Origin: an uncultured Clostridia bacterium
GTDB lineage: Bacteria > Bacillota > Clostridia > TANB77 > CAG-508
Reading direction: 5' to 3'
DNA: 23,733 nucleotides
Assembly (NCBI GenBank): GCA_934167135.1
Contig: CAKPKI010000012.1
Coordinates: 1 to 23,733, forward strand
This document shows, in pieces, positions 6,966 to 15,018 of this stretch. Within the stretch, counting starts at the first letter, position 1. Each line of letters begins with the position of its first letter. Position numbers and translations under genes: made by a program. Below the pieces are notes generated by a model. That model searched no databases, was not told the origin of the DNA, and was given only the letters and a program-made list of their open reading frames with translations.

Positions 6966-7709
6966 TTACTGTTCTATATAGTCTTTTATATCATTAATAA
7001 AAAATGCAAGTAAATTCCCTTTTTTTACCTTTTTCATTCCTAAGTCTTTTCGCATTTCATTCATTAAATCTTCTAGTAAAAATAAATTTTCCCTATTTTC
7101 ATTTTGTCCATTTTCTCTAAATTCTACCCATAAATTTACAACCTTAGATGATCCCCACAGTGTTAATTTTTTAGAAAATTTTGATAAATCTTTTTCCATC
7201 ATTTCTTCCGAATATTTATTTTCACCTTTAGAATTCTTTTGAATTTGATAAATCATTTCTACGAATTCACCATACGGTTCCTCTCGTTTTCTTGCTAAAT
7301 AATCTTGTCGATTTTTTCTATAATCTATAATTTTTGCTGCTATTGAACTAATAATAACTCCTGTAATTGACACCGTTCCAGTTATAAGTGCTACAATAAC
7401 TACTGCATCTAGACTAGATACCACATTATTAAGCCATTCTATAGCTTCTACAATTCTACTAAAAATATATTTCAATCCTATATATACTACAACTATAAAA
7501 ATTGTTACTAAATCACAACTTACAATCATATTTAATCTGGGATGTAATTTTGAAAATTCACTTTCAACACAATTCTTCTTTTTATTCCTACTCTTCTCTA
7601 TACTCCAAAATACCGTAATTAAGGAAAGTACAATTACACATATAAACATAATACTTGTACAAACTGTGCCAAGATTATGTTTTAAAATTGTATAAATTTT
7701 CGTTATCAT
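6966..7709 (-). CDS. Three-TM membrane protein with C-terminal helical domain, unknown
   Basis: A 247-residue protein when started at the ATG at 7709, which has GAGAGG 6 nt upstream. A longer frame to a TTG at 7808 would overlap the preceding gene and lacks a ribosome site. Hydrophobic segments lie at about 14-36, 60-83 and 101-125. The cytoplasmic C-terminus (130-247) begins YRKNRQDYLARKREEPYGEF and contains the pattern KFSKKLTLWGSSKVVNLWVEF. I recognise this arrangement, a membrane anchor then a helix with a K..PY..F motif, then L.LWGS..V, from many uncharacterised bacterial membrane proteins of mobile or accessory regions. No function is assigned. The gene follows the nucleotidyltransferase by 89 bp and may be read from the same transcript. 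Confidence 0.7.
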   Translation of the reverse strand: MITKIYTILKHNLGTVCTSIMFICVIVLSLITVFWSIEKSRNKKKNCVESEFSKLHPRLNMIVSCDLVTIFIVVVYIGLKYIFSRIVEAIEWLNNVVSSLDAVVIVALITGTVSITGVIISSIAAKIIDYRKNRQDYLARKREEPYGEFVEMIYQIQKNSKGENKYSEEMMEKDLSKFSKKLTLWGSSKVVNLWVEFRENGQNENRENLFLLEDLMNEMRKDLGMKKVKKGNLLAFFINDIKDYIEQ

Positions 7710-7798
7710 ATATTCCTCTCTCTGTATATCCTCATTTTTACAAATAGCCAACACAACTCGATTCCTCCAAATCAAATTACATTGGCTATATTCCAACT

Positions 7799-8716
7799 CT
7801 ACTCCCAAAGCTTCGCCGCATAAACCCCATCTCGAATCAATCCCGCAAAAGCTTCCTGTACTGTCTCTTTATCTTCTTTATATGTAACTCCAAACCAACG
7901 ATCCTGTGTCTCCAACACCTTCACGTTCGCTCTCTCTTCTTTCAATAATTTATCCACGATATTCGGTAACAGATATTCGCTCTTTAGATCTCCTTCTTCC
8001 ACATTCGCTAAGAAATCCTTGAAATCTTCTGCCAGAAAATCTAAAAACTCTGGATATCCTGCCCACATGTTCATAGATACTTTATCTTCCGGACTGATCC
8101 ATTCCTGTACTTCTTCGTTGTCACACTTGATCTGTCCATCTTCTCCCATTTCGATTCCTGTTGTTTCATGCACCTGGCTGAGCAGTCCATTCTCATCAAC
8201 TACACTGACACCTCTTGTCACGGCACCATTATCACTTAATGTGTTCTTTAAAATGAATCCACCCATTCCCATTGTGAACTCTCTTCCAAGATCTTCTCCG
8301 GATACCAGAAAATCATGCAGTTTCACAAATGCTTCTTTTCCATAATAATCATCTGCATTGATGATCACAAATGATTCTTTCACAACATCTTTACAGCATA
8401 AAACAGCCTGTCCTGTTCCCCATGGTTTTGTTCTTCCTTCTGGTACTTCAAAACCTTCTGGCAGATCATTAAGCTCCTGAAATACATATTCCACATCAAT
8501 CTGTTCTTTGATCCTGTTTCCAATGATCTCTTCGAACTCCTTAAAAATGTCTTTGCGGATGATAAAGACTACTTTATTAAATCCTGCTTCTTTCGCATCA
8601 TGAATAGAATAATCCATGATAATCTCTCCATTTGGTCCCATCTGAGCCAACTGTTTGATTCCTTCTCCAAATCTGGAGCCGATTCCTGCTGCCATGATGA
8701 TTAATGTTGTATTCAT
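7799..8716 (-). CDS. Sugar-phosphate/alcohol-phosphate nucleotidyltransferase, substrate unknown
   Basis: A 305-residue NTP_transferase-fold enzyme. The nucleotide-binding signature AAGIGSRFGEG..KQL lies at residues 9-23, a PWGTGQA segment at 99-104, and the metal-binding Asp motif NADDYYG at 120-126. It would form an NDP-linked precursor from NTP and a phosphorylated sugar or alcohol in the cytoplasm. The best start is ATG 8716, with AAGGAG 10 nt upstream. A longer frame to 8752 runs through the ribosome site itself. G+C is clearly higher than in neighbours (26 of 60 bases at 8101-8160), suggesting an older chromosomal gene at the cassette border. A decayed relative of this gene lies at 16984-17136. 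The clear family motifs make the fold certain, but the substrate is not. Confidence 0.85.
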   Translation of the reverse strand: MNTTLIIMAAGIGSRFGEGIKQLAQMGPNGEIIMDYSIHDAKEAGFNKVVFIIRKDIFKEFEEIIGNRIKEQIDVEYVFQELNDLPEGFEVPEGRTKPWGTGQAVLCCKDVVKESFVIINADDYYGKEAFVKLHDFLVSGEDLGREFTMGMGGFILKNTLSDNGAVTRGVSVVDENGLLSQVHETTGIEMGEDGQIKCDNEEVQEWISPEDKVSMNMWAGYPEFLDFLAEDFKDFLANVEEGDLKSEYLLPNIVDKLLKEERANVKVLETQDRWFGVTYKEDKETVQEAFAGLIRDGVYAAKLWE

Positions 8717-8776
8717 ATATTCTTTCTCCTTTTGTCCTTCCACTCTTACCAAACAACTAATTTAATTATAATTCTT

Positions 8777-9766
8777 CTAATTTTTATTGCATCGTCTATA
8801 TTTTAAAATAACATAAATCACCCAAGATATAAATATCGTACATATCAATGTACTTATTGGCTTGCACCACAACCATATATCTTCTCCATTGTTCTTAGAA
8901 ATTATTCGGTAAAAAATTTCTAATGCACTTGCTACCAAAACATGAAAAATATATATATTGAAAGATAACTTTTCTCCAATAAATTCTATGACTTTGCAAA
9001 TATGATGACTTGAATTTTTTAACGTTAACATAAACATTCCAGTTGCATATGGAATATACCCTAATACACTAAATTGAATTGACGTATGAAAAACTATAGG
9101 AATTAAAACAATCATACATCCTATAATAACCATTCCTAACAATTTATAAATATCTATACTTTTTAAATGTAGTTCCTCATTTGTTCGTATATAGTATCCT
9201 AGTAAAAACCAAGGTAATGCTCTTGTTATTACATTTGTCTTCCAAAACCATTCAAGTTGCATAGTGTCACAATATGACGTCAATAATATCTGTAAAATGA
9301 ATAAAATCGGAATTAACTTTAGTACTAATTGCTCTCTCTGTTTTCTTACTATAAAATACCAAATTATATATAACTCTATCATTGCAATCAAATACCACAA
9401 TGGTACTGCAAAATCTATTGTACAAAAACAAATGTACTTTATAAATGTTTTCCAATTAAAATTTGCACTAATCCATACAATCATCGTATTATTCTTAATG
9501 GCAATTAAAAGTTGAAAACAAAAAAATAATATGTATGCATAAATAAAATACTTTATAATTTTATTTAATCTACGCTTAACTGTCGCCGTGCCCACCCCCA
9601 AAGCATAATATCCTGCTGTCATAAAAAATATTGGTACTGCATATGCTGATGCATATTTAATAATTTGTCCCAACATTCCAGGAAATGTTACATGAATAAA
9701 AACCACTCCCATACAAGCAAGTCCTTTTAAAAAATTTAATTTGTAATTCATATTGTTATTTTTCAT
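8777..9766 (-). CDS. Membrane acyltransferase, acyltransferase-3 family
   Basis: A 329-residue polytopic protein with about ten hydrophobic segments. The N-terminal segment LNFLKGLACMGVVFIHV contains the conserved histidine (His25) of the acyltransferase-3 family, and VPIFFMTAGYY (about residues 44-54) is the second family signature. Such enzymes move acyl groups, usually acetyl, across or at the membrane onto surface polysaccharides. Here the likely target is the repeat unit or polymer built by this locus. The start ATG 9766 has GGAG a little far upstream (13 nt), and an ATG five codons in is an alternative. It sits 33 bp after the flippase gene and 60 bp before the nucleotidyltransferase, within one apparent operon. 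Confidence 0.85.
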   Translation of the reverse strand: MKNNNMNYKLNFLKGLACMGVVFIHVTFPGMLGQIIKYASAYAVPIFFMTAGYYALGVGTATVKRRLNKIIKYFIYAYILFFCFQLLIAIKNNTMIVWISANFNWKTFIKYICFCTIDFAVPLWYLIAMIELYIIWYFIVRKQREQLVLKLIPILFILQILLTSYCDTMQLEWFWKTNVITRALPWFLLGYYIRTNEELHLKSIDIYKLLGMVIIGCMIVLIPIVFHTSIQFSVLGYIPYATGMFMLTLKNSSHHICKVIEFIGEKLSFNIYIFHVLVASALEIFYRIISKNNGEDIWLWCKPISTLICTIFISWVIYVILKYRRCNKN

Positions 9767-9799
9767 ACTTTTATACTATCTCCAACTTTCGAAATAAAC

Positions 9800-11362
9800 C
9801 TAATAACTTTTTGCAATCTTACCTAAAAATGTAATTTTCCCCTTTGTCATTTTATCTACCAATAATACACTTTGCTTAAATTCATCTTTTTTATTATAAA
9901 CTAGTAAGAAAATAATATTAGGAACAATGAGACAAATTACAAATCTAATCAATAGTGTAACCCAAAGACTAAAATTAATAAAATTACATATTACAACTGA
10001 AATTACTCCCGCAAAAATAGAAACAATTGCATAAAAAGCTATTGAATATATGTATTGTTTCATATGTTTCTTTTCAAACATCGTAGTAAATAAATTATGA
10101 AAAAGCCAAGGCATACCAATCAAAAACATGGATAGCACTGTTGATAAAATAATTCCATATAATCCCCAAAATTGGACCATAATTATATTCATACCAAAAT
10201 TAGCAATTGCCGTAACAAGTGGTCTAAATCTATCTGTGTGCCAAATTCCACCAGCATCTTTATAAGTATTTAAAAGCTGATTCACTTCATATACGTAAAA
10301 ATAAATTACAAAACATATTACAATTGAAAAGCTAAGCATTAAATCTTTTCCAACCCATATTTCCATAAACGGCTGATACAAATTCAGAAAGCAGCATGCA
10401 CAAAATCCTGCAATCCAACAAATTATAAAGGTAAATACATTTAAATCCTTAAAATTTTTTTCTTCTGACTCCACAACAAGACTATTACCTATTCCAGCTG
10501 TTACTGCTGAAAAAATAATTGTTACAAACCCAATAATAGCTGTCAAAATAAAATAGTAATTTTGATATATAGCCAAAGCTGTCAATCCAAGAAATGCAGA
10601 AATAACTATCGTATCTGCAGAATTAACTATTATAGCACCAACCTTAGAGGTAAATAAATCTCTAATCCTATGGTTTATCTTAGATACTTCATGTTTGCTC
10701 AATTCCCCACTCGGCTTAAAGTGTGGATACAACTTGTCTGCTGCCAATGCCGTAATAATATTCGTAAGTGCCTGTGCTGCAAGCATAACGATAACATATA
10801 AATAATAATTTTTAAAAACCGCTAAAACAAATAACTGAAATACATACTGAATTGTATTTGTCACTAATGTTACTTTACTTACAACATCTGTTCTCTGATG
10901 TGCCTGTAAAATACTATTCTTATATGCAAAGAGCCAATATGAAAGAACCGTTGCACCTAAATTCAGAAGATAAAGAATATATATATTCATTCCTTTTGGA
11001 ATATCACCAGAAATCAATTTAGGAATAAACGGTGTTAATACGCAACCAACGACTGCAATAACTAAACCAATTAATCTATAGTAGGTTCTATAAAGTTTCA
11101 TCAATGCACATATTGTTGAATTATCATCCTCCGCGATTGGCTTATACATACTATATATCATAGCAGAACCAACACCAAGTTCTGCCAAATTCAAAACCTG
11201 TAATATTGATGTAAAAAGCGAATTCAAGCCAAGGTATTGTACTCCCATGAGATAAATCATTGCAGTTCTCATCAAAAATGGAACTACAATTTGATATCCC
11301 TTTAATATTATACCAAAAATGATATTCCTTGTTGCATTTCTCGTTCGTTCTATCTTTGCCAT
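9800..11362 (-). CDS. wzx: Polysaccharide flippase, Wzx/MATE-like family
   Basis: A 520-residue integral membrane protein with 12-14 predicted hydrophobic helices and the charged N-terminus typical of Wzx (RNATRNIIFGIILKGYQIVV). Length and the paired helix pattern match the oligosaccharide flippase family, which turns undecaprenyl-linked repeat units to the outer face of the membrane. It would work with the polymerase at 20410-21561. GAGGA lies 7 nt before the ATG at 11362. The gene follows the pyruvyltransferase by 117 bp. Nothing is broken. The family is clear from overall character and context rather than from a catalytic motif. Confidence 0.88.
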   Translation of the reverse strand: MAKIERTRNATRNIIFGIILKGYQIVVPFLMRTAMIYLMGVQYLGLNSLFTSILQVLNLAELGVGSAMIYSMYKPIAEDDNSTICALMKLYRTYYRLIGLVIAVVGCVLTPFIPKLISGDIPKGMNIYILYLLNLGATVLSYWLFAYKNSILQAHQRTDVVSKVTLVTNTIQYVFQLFVLAVFKNYYLYVIVMLAAQALTNIITALAADKLYPHFKPSGELSKHEVSKINHRIRDLFTSKVGAIIVNSADTIVISAFLGLTALAIYQNYYFILTAIIGFVTIIFSAVTAGIGNSLVVESEEKNFKDLNVFTFIICWIAGFCACCFLNLYQPFMEIWVGKDLMLSFSIVICFVIYFYVYEVNQLLNTYKDAGGIWHTDRFRPLVTAIANFGMNIIMVQFWGLYGIILSTVLSMFLIGMPWLFHNLFTTMFEKKHMKQYIYSIAFYAIVSIFAGVISVVICNFINFSLWVTLLIRFVICLIVPNIIFLLVYNKKDEFKQSVLLVDKMTKGKITFLGKIAKSY

Positions 11363-11479
11363 CTTTAGTTCCTCATTTCAATTTCTCAAATTATTTTTGT
11401 CCATGACTAAAAACAATAATACTATATTTCCAATAAATTCACACTCTTCTAAAATTTGTCCACAATTATGTTCATCTAT

Positions 11480-12463
11480 TTACTTAAGTAGCGCCTCATC
11501 CAAATATTTTTGAGATTCGTAACGCAATTCTTCTAATTTTTTATCTACATTATCAACTTTCTGTTCCTCTTTTAACCCTGTTTTTTCTAATAAAGTTTCT
11601 ATTCTTGAATTCATATTAATACCATCTCTTTCAAAGATTCTGAACTTTGTATGAAATAATATAGAAAACACCGTTCCATGAAATGAATCAGTATATAACT
11701 CTGATGCATGATCAACAAGATATAAAAACTCTGCTGGTCCAACTGCCCATTCATGTCCATTTTTAAGTTTTTGTCTGATATCGACAACTTCGTATGTTTT
11801 TTTCTTTTCTTCAATAACTTCTTTCATATTCTCGCTCATTCCCTCAACGGAATATACTAATATATATTTTGTTTTCGGAACATTTTTAGGTTTTTTTTCT
11901 AAACTTCTCCAATTTTCTGCATTAAGCATCAATGTAGGATCCAAAACGACTGAAACATCTTTATTAATTAAATCCTCTATTATATCTGCACCAGCATTTT
12001 CTCTAACTGCTATATTTTTGAAATCATCTAACCAATCTTTATATCTTTTCTTTGCTTCCTCTGGTAATTCTGAAACACCAAAACTCGCTGCATATGCTAT
12101 TTTCTGTTCATGTTTAGCAAATTCTAAAAAATTAGTTTTTCCAACAAAATCATAATAAGGATTCCAAACCTGATCACTTCCCGCAATAAAATAGTCATAT
12201 TCATTACACATCTCTTTAGGTGCCTCATCTTTTGTTGCGAACCATTTACTTTTATTTATTAATTTATCAAATGCTCGAAATTTTGCTCTTTTAGTTTGTA
12301 AAACTTCCTGCATAATACGTTTTAATATATTTTCTTCTTCTGAACTTCTTCTAATTGTTTCAACTTGAAATCCCATATTTTTTAGAATCTCTTGGAGGGC
12401 ATAATTTTGCAATCTATTTCCTAAATTAAAAGATTCTATTGTAACAATTCCAATTTTTTTCAA
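11480..12463 (-). CDS. Polysaccharide pyruvyltransferase family protein
   Basis: A 327-residue protein with the family's landmarks: IVTIESFNLGNRLQNYALQ at the N-terminus (residues 6-24), GSDQVWNP at 95-102, a YAASFG strand at 124-129, VRENAG near 153-158, and TDSFHG at 258-263. Members add pyruvate from phosphoenolpyruvate as a ketal to hexoses of surface polysaccharides, giving the polymer a negative charge. The start codon is TTG at 12463. AAGGA lies 8 nt before it and no better start is in frame. A sigma-A-like promoter lies in the 282-bp region upstream, so this gene may begin its own transcript with the flippase and acyltransferase. Confidence 0.88.
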   Translation of the reverse strand: MKKIGIVTIESFNLGNRLQNYALQEILKNMGFQVETIRRSSEEENILKRIMQEVLQTKRAKFRAFDKLINKSKWFATKDEAPKEMCNEYDYFIAGSDQVWNPYYDFVGKTNFLEFAKHEQKIAYAASFGVSELPEEAKKRYKDWLDDFKNIAVRENAGADIIEDLINKDVSVVLDPTLMLNAENWRSLEKKPKNVPKTKYILVYSVEGMSENMKEVIEEKKKTYEVVDIRQKLKNGHEWAVGPAEFLYLVDHASELYTDSFHGTVFSILFHTKFRIFERDGINMNSRIETLLEKTGLKEEQKVDNVDKKLEELRYESQKYLDEALLK

Positions 12464-12637
12464 AACTCTATTCCTTCCTATACTTCCTATACAATGTCTA
12501 TTTTCATCATCAATATAATATTTTCTTATTTTATATGATGCCTATTTAAATAAATCTCAATATATTATACACTTCTTTTATTAAATTTAATAGTAGCATT
12601 ATTATTTTATTATAATTTTTCTTTTTCATTATTTTTT

Positions 12638-12666
12638 ATCATATAAAATAATATACAAAAAATCAA
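12638..12666 (-). promoter_or_regulatory. Sigma-A-like promoter upstream of the pyruvyltransferase gene
   Basis: On the minus strand TTGATT (12661-12666) is followed after exactly 17 nt by TATGAT (12638-12643). It lies in the 282-bp gap between the transporter and the pyruvyltransferase gene, about 175 nt before the start codon. A second -10-like TATAAT lies closer, at 12564-12569, without a good -35. In DNA this AT-rich, chance matches are common, so the call is moderate. Confidence 0.4.
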
Positions 12667-12745
12667 TTCAATAATTTCTAACAGAAATAATAAAACAGAT
12701 AACCGTTCAATATACTTCTTGATTTATTCTCGTACTTCATCATTA

Positions 12746-14287
12746 TCAATTTTTCTTTTCTGCTAAACCTTTCATATATTCTTTCGCATCCTTCATAAAA
12801 CTAATTGCAATCATCACAATCACTGCCCCTATCGGAAACGCTGCAACAATGCTAACACTCTGTAAGTTACTCATAGAGCTCTCTGCAAACAATAATGCAA
12901 TTGGTAATAAAATTAACAAAATACACCACATTAACTGAATTCCCTTATGTGGTTGTTCACCTTCTTCAAGTTTGTGATAGCTATAACATGATGCTGTCAA
13001 TGCAATAGAATCAAAAGATGTTGCATAAAATGCTATCATTGTAATCAATACTACCGCCATAACCAATGGTGCACATGGCATTGTTTTTATTATTGAAACA
13101 ATCATACCATATAAATCACCAGTTTTTGTATACTGTGCAATAAAATCTTTTGCACCTAACATTTGTAATCCCATAGAATAGTTTCCTAAAACAATAAAAC
13201 TGATCAACGTTGATCCTACTCCGAATACATAACCACCCAAAATAGTCTGTCGAACTGTTCTACCTCTTGAGATATTACCAATAAAAAATGGAGCTGCTAC
13301 ACACCATACCATCCAATATGCCCAATAATATATCGTCCAGTTCTGTGGAAAGTTTGTTTTTCTAAGTGGATCTGTAAAAGTTGATAATCCTATAAAATTC
13401 TGTACCATATTTCCTAAAGACGAAAATCCACTTTCAATAATATATCTTGTTTCTCCACCAAATAATAATACATACGCTAATAATCCAAAAAACAAATAAA
13501 TACATGCATTAGCTAAAAAACTAATTCCTTTAAATCCATGCAATAACGAATATGTATATACAGCACAAGTGATAAGTAAAATAACAATATTAATTGTTGT
13601 TCTACTTATCTCAACATGTAAAAACTCACCTATAATAGTTGCCATCAATGGTGTCGCCACACTAAATGTTGTTGCTGTTCCTGCTAATAACGCAAAAACT
13701 GCTAATAAATCTATAATTCTTCCTAATAAGCCATCAGTATGTTTTCCAAGAATAGGTCTGCATGCTTCTGAATATTTTTGTCGATTTTGCTTTCTTACAT
13801 GTAACATGAAACCAAACGCAACCGCTAATACTAAATAAAACCCCCATGGAATAAAACTCCAATGAAATAATGGATATACACCTGCCCATTCTTGAATACT
13901 TCCCATTTCTTTAATATGTGGATCGGTTGCATACAACACCCATTCAGAAAGAGAATAGAATAAAATATCTGCAGCTAATCCACATGTAAACATCATAGCT
14001 CCCCAAGAGAAAAATGAATACTTAGGTTTTTCATCTTGACGTCCTAATACTATATTTCCATACTTTGATCCTGCAATATATAACGATAAAATAAAAATAC
14101 CTAATCCTATAATAAGATAATATGTACCAAATGTATCTCCAAAGAAGAATCTAATCTGACCTAAAACAATATTAGACTTTTCTGGTACAAAGAAAAACAA
14201 GACACACAATGCAATCACTATAGCTAATGGAAGAATTGTTATCATCCAATCAATTTGTCCCTTTTTATTTTTTACTTCCTTTTTCAT
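12746..14287 (-). CDS. BCCT-family transporter, probable choline or betaine uptake
   Basis: A 513-residue protein with about 12 membrane helices. The family signature is clear: the Trp-rich segment WTIYYWAYWMVW (317-328) followed by ISRGRT (339-344), which in BCCT carriers lines the site that boxes the quaternary ammonium group. Members import choline, glycine betaine or carnitine. The start ATG overlaps the stop of the LicC-like gene in an ATGA, and the LicC/LicA fusion lies just before that, so transport and activation are translationally linked. This strongly points to choline as substrate, taken up for decorating the polymer. In H. influenzae the corresponding lic permease LicB belongs to another family. 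Residues around the first family Gly motif (FTCGLAADILFYS) are divergent, so ion coupling cannot be guessed. Confidence 0.85.
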   Translation of the reverse strand: MKKEVKNKKGQIDWMITILPLAIVIALCVLFFFVPEKSNIVLGQIRFFFGDTFGTYYLIIGLGIFILSLYIAGSKYGNIVLGRQDEKPKYSFFSWGAMMFTCGLAADILFYSLSEWVLYATDPHIKEMGSIQEWAGVYPLFHWSFIPWGFYLVLAVAFGFMLHVRKQNRQKYSEACRPILGKHTDGLLGRIIDLLAVFALLAGTATTFSVATPLMATIIGEFLHVEISRTTINIVILLITCAVYTYSLLHGFKGISFLANACIYLFFGLLAYVLLFGGETRYIIESGFSSLGNMVQNFIGLSTFTDPLRKTNFPQNWTIYYWAYWMVWCVAAPFFIGNISRGRTVRQTILGGYVFGVGSTLISFIVLGNYSMGLQMLGAKDFIAQYTKTGDLYGMIVSIIKTMPCAPLVMAVVLITMIAFYATSFDSIALTASCYSYHKLEEGEQPHKGIQLMWCILLILLPIALLFAESSMSNLQSVSIVAAFPIGAVIVMIAISFMKDAKEYMKGLAEKKN

Positions 14288-15006
14288 TTATTTTCCTCCA
14301 AATACTTTTTATAACTTTCATCTAGTTCAATTAATTCAGTCAAATTATCAACTTCTATAATATCTTCTTGATTCATTGGTGTTATTCCCAATCTATATTC
14401 TTGAGGATAACAAAACATAGCAATATCATCCCAATAAATCTGTCGATTCTTCTTTTCCTCAAACTCTATTTCTAAATGTTCTTTTAATTTTTTTCCATCT
14501 TCTTCTGTCCATCGAGAAATGCTATACAATTGCCATCCTTTGTTTCCACCATTTCTATTACAGGATGTCACAATTCCATCTTCTACTGTTTGCAACCATT
14601 CATCTGTCTCATGTTCCACCCATACACTGTTATATCCTGAACGTTCAAATTCTGGATTTAATATCTCTTGATTATAAATCATCTGATCCCCATCAAGAAT
14701 CATTACATTCTTCAAATGCTCTCTAGCAACATATAATGACGAAATATTATTGCATTCATTATAATAAGGATTTTCTATTAACTTGATTCCTTCAAATTCT
14801 TTCTCTAGAACTTTAAATTTTTCTTTTAAATATCCAACAACTACATAAATTTCCGTTATTCCATTTTCATGCAATCCGTTTATAACTGTATCAATCATTC
14901 TGGTTCCATGAACCTTAACTAATGGCTTTGGTGTTTCCAACGTAACTGGTTGCATTCTACTTCCAAATCCTGCTGCCATTATAATAGCTCTTTCTACTTT
15001 ATGCAT
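14284..15006 (-). CDS. licC: LicC-like CTP:phosphocholine cytidylyltransferase
   Basis: A 240-residue single-domain nucleotidyltransferase, the normal length for LicC. It shows AAGFGSRMQPVTLETPKPLV (residues 11-30), the metal-binding LDGD (104-107), and YWDD (191-194), followed by an EVDNLTEL ending like that of pneumococcal LicC. It would form CDP-choline from CTP and phosphocholine in the cytoplasm. It begins 12 nt after the LicC/LicA fusion gene and overlaps the transporter start by 4 nt. The ribosome site is GAGGT. The fusion protein already contains a LicC-like domain, so this enzyme could be the main activity, or the two may prefer different amino-alcohol phosphates. Assignment rests on motif and context recall. 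Confidence 0.82.
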   Translation of the reverse strand: MHKVERAIIMAAGFGSRMQPVTLETPKPLVKVHGTRMIDTVINGLHENGITEIYVVVGYLKEKFKVLEKEFEGIKLIENPYYNECNNISSLYVAREHLKNVMILDGDQMIYNQEILNPEFERSGYNSVWVEHETDEWLQTVEDGIVTSCNRNGGNKGWQLYSISRWTEEDGKKLKEHLEIEFEEKKNRQIYWDDIAMFCYPQEYRLGITPMNQEDIIEVDNLTELIELDESYKKYLEENK

Positions 15007-15018
15007 TCTAAGTAACCT

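Noticed and set aside
7710..7760. Promoter TTGGCT-17 nt-TATACA before the three-TM gene
   Set aside because: The -10 would sit only about a dozen bases before the start codon, placing transcription start within the ribosome site.
7709..7808. N-terminal extension of the three-TM protein to a TTG at 7808
   Set aside because: It overlaps the preceding gene and lacks a ribosome site, whereas the ATG at 7709 has a strong one.
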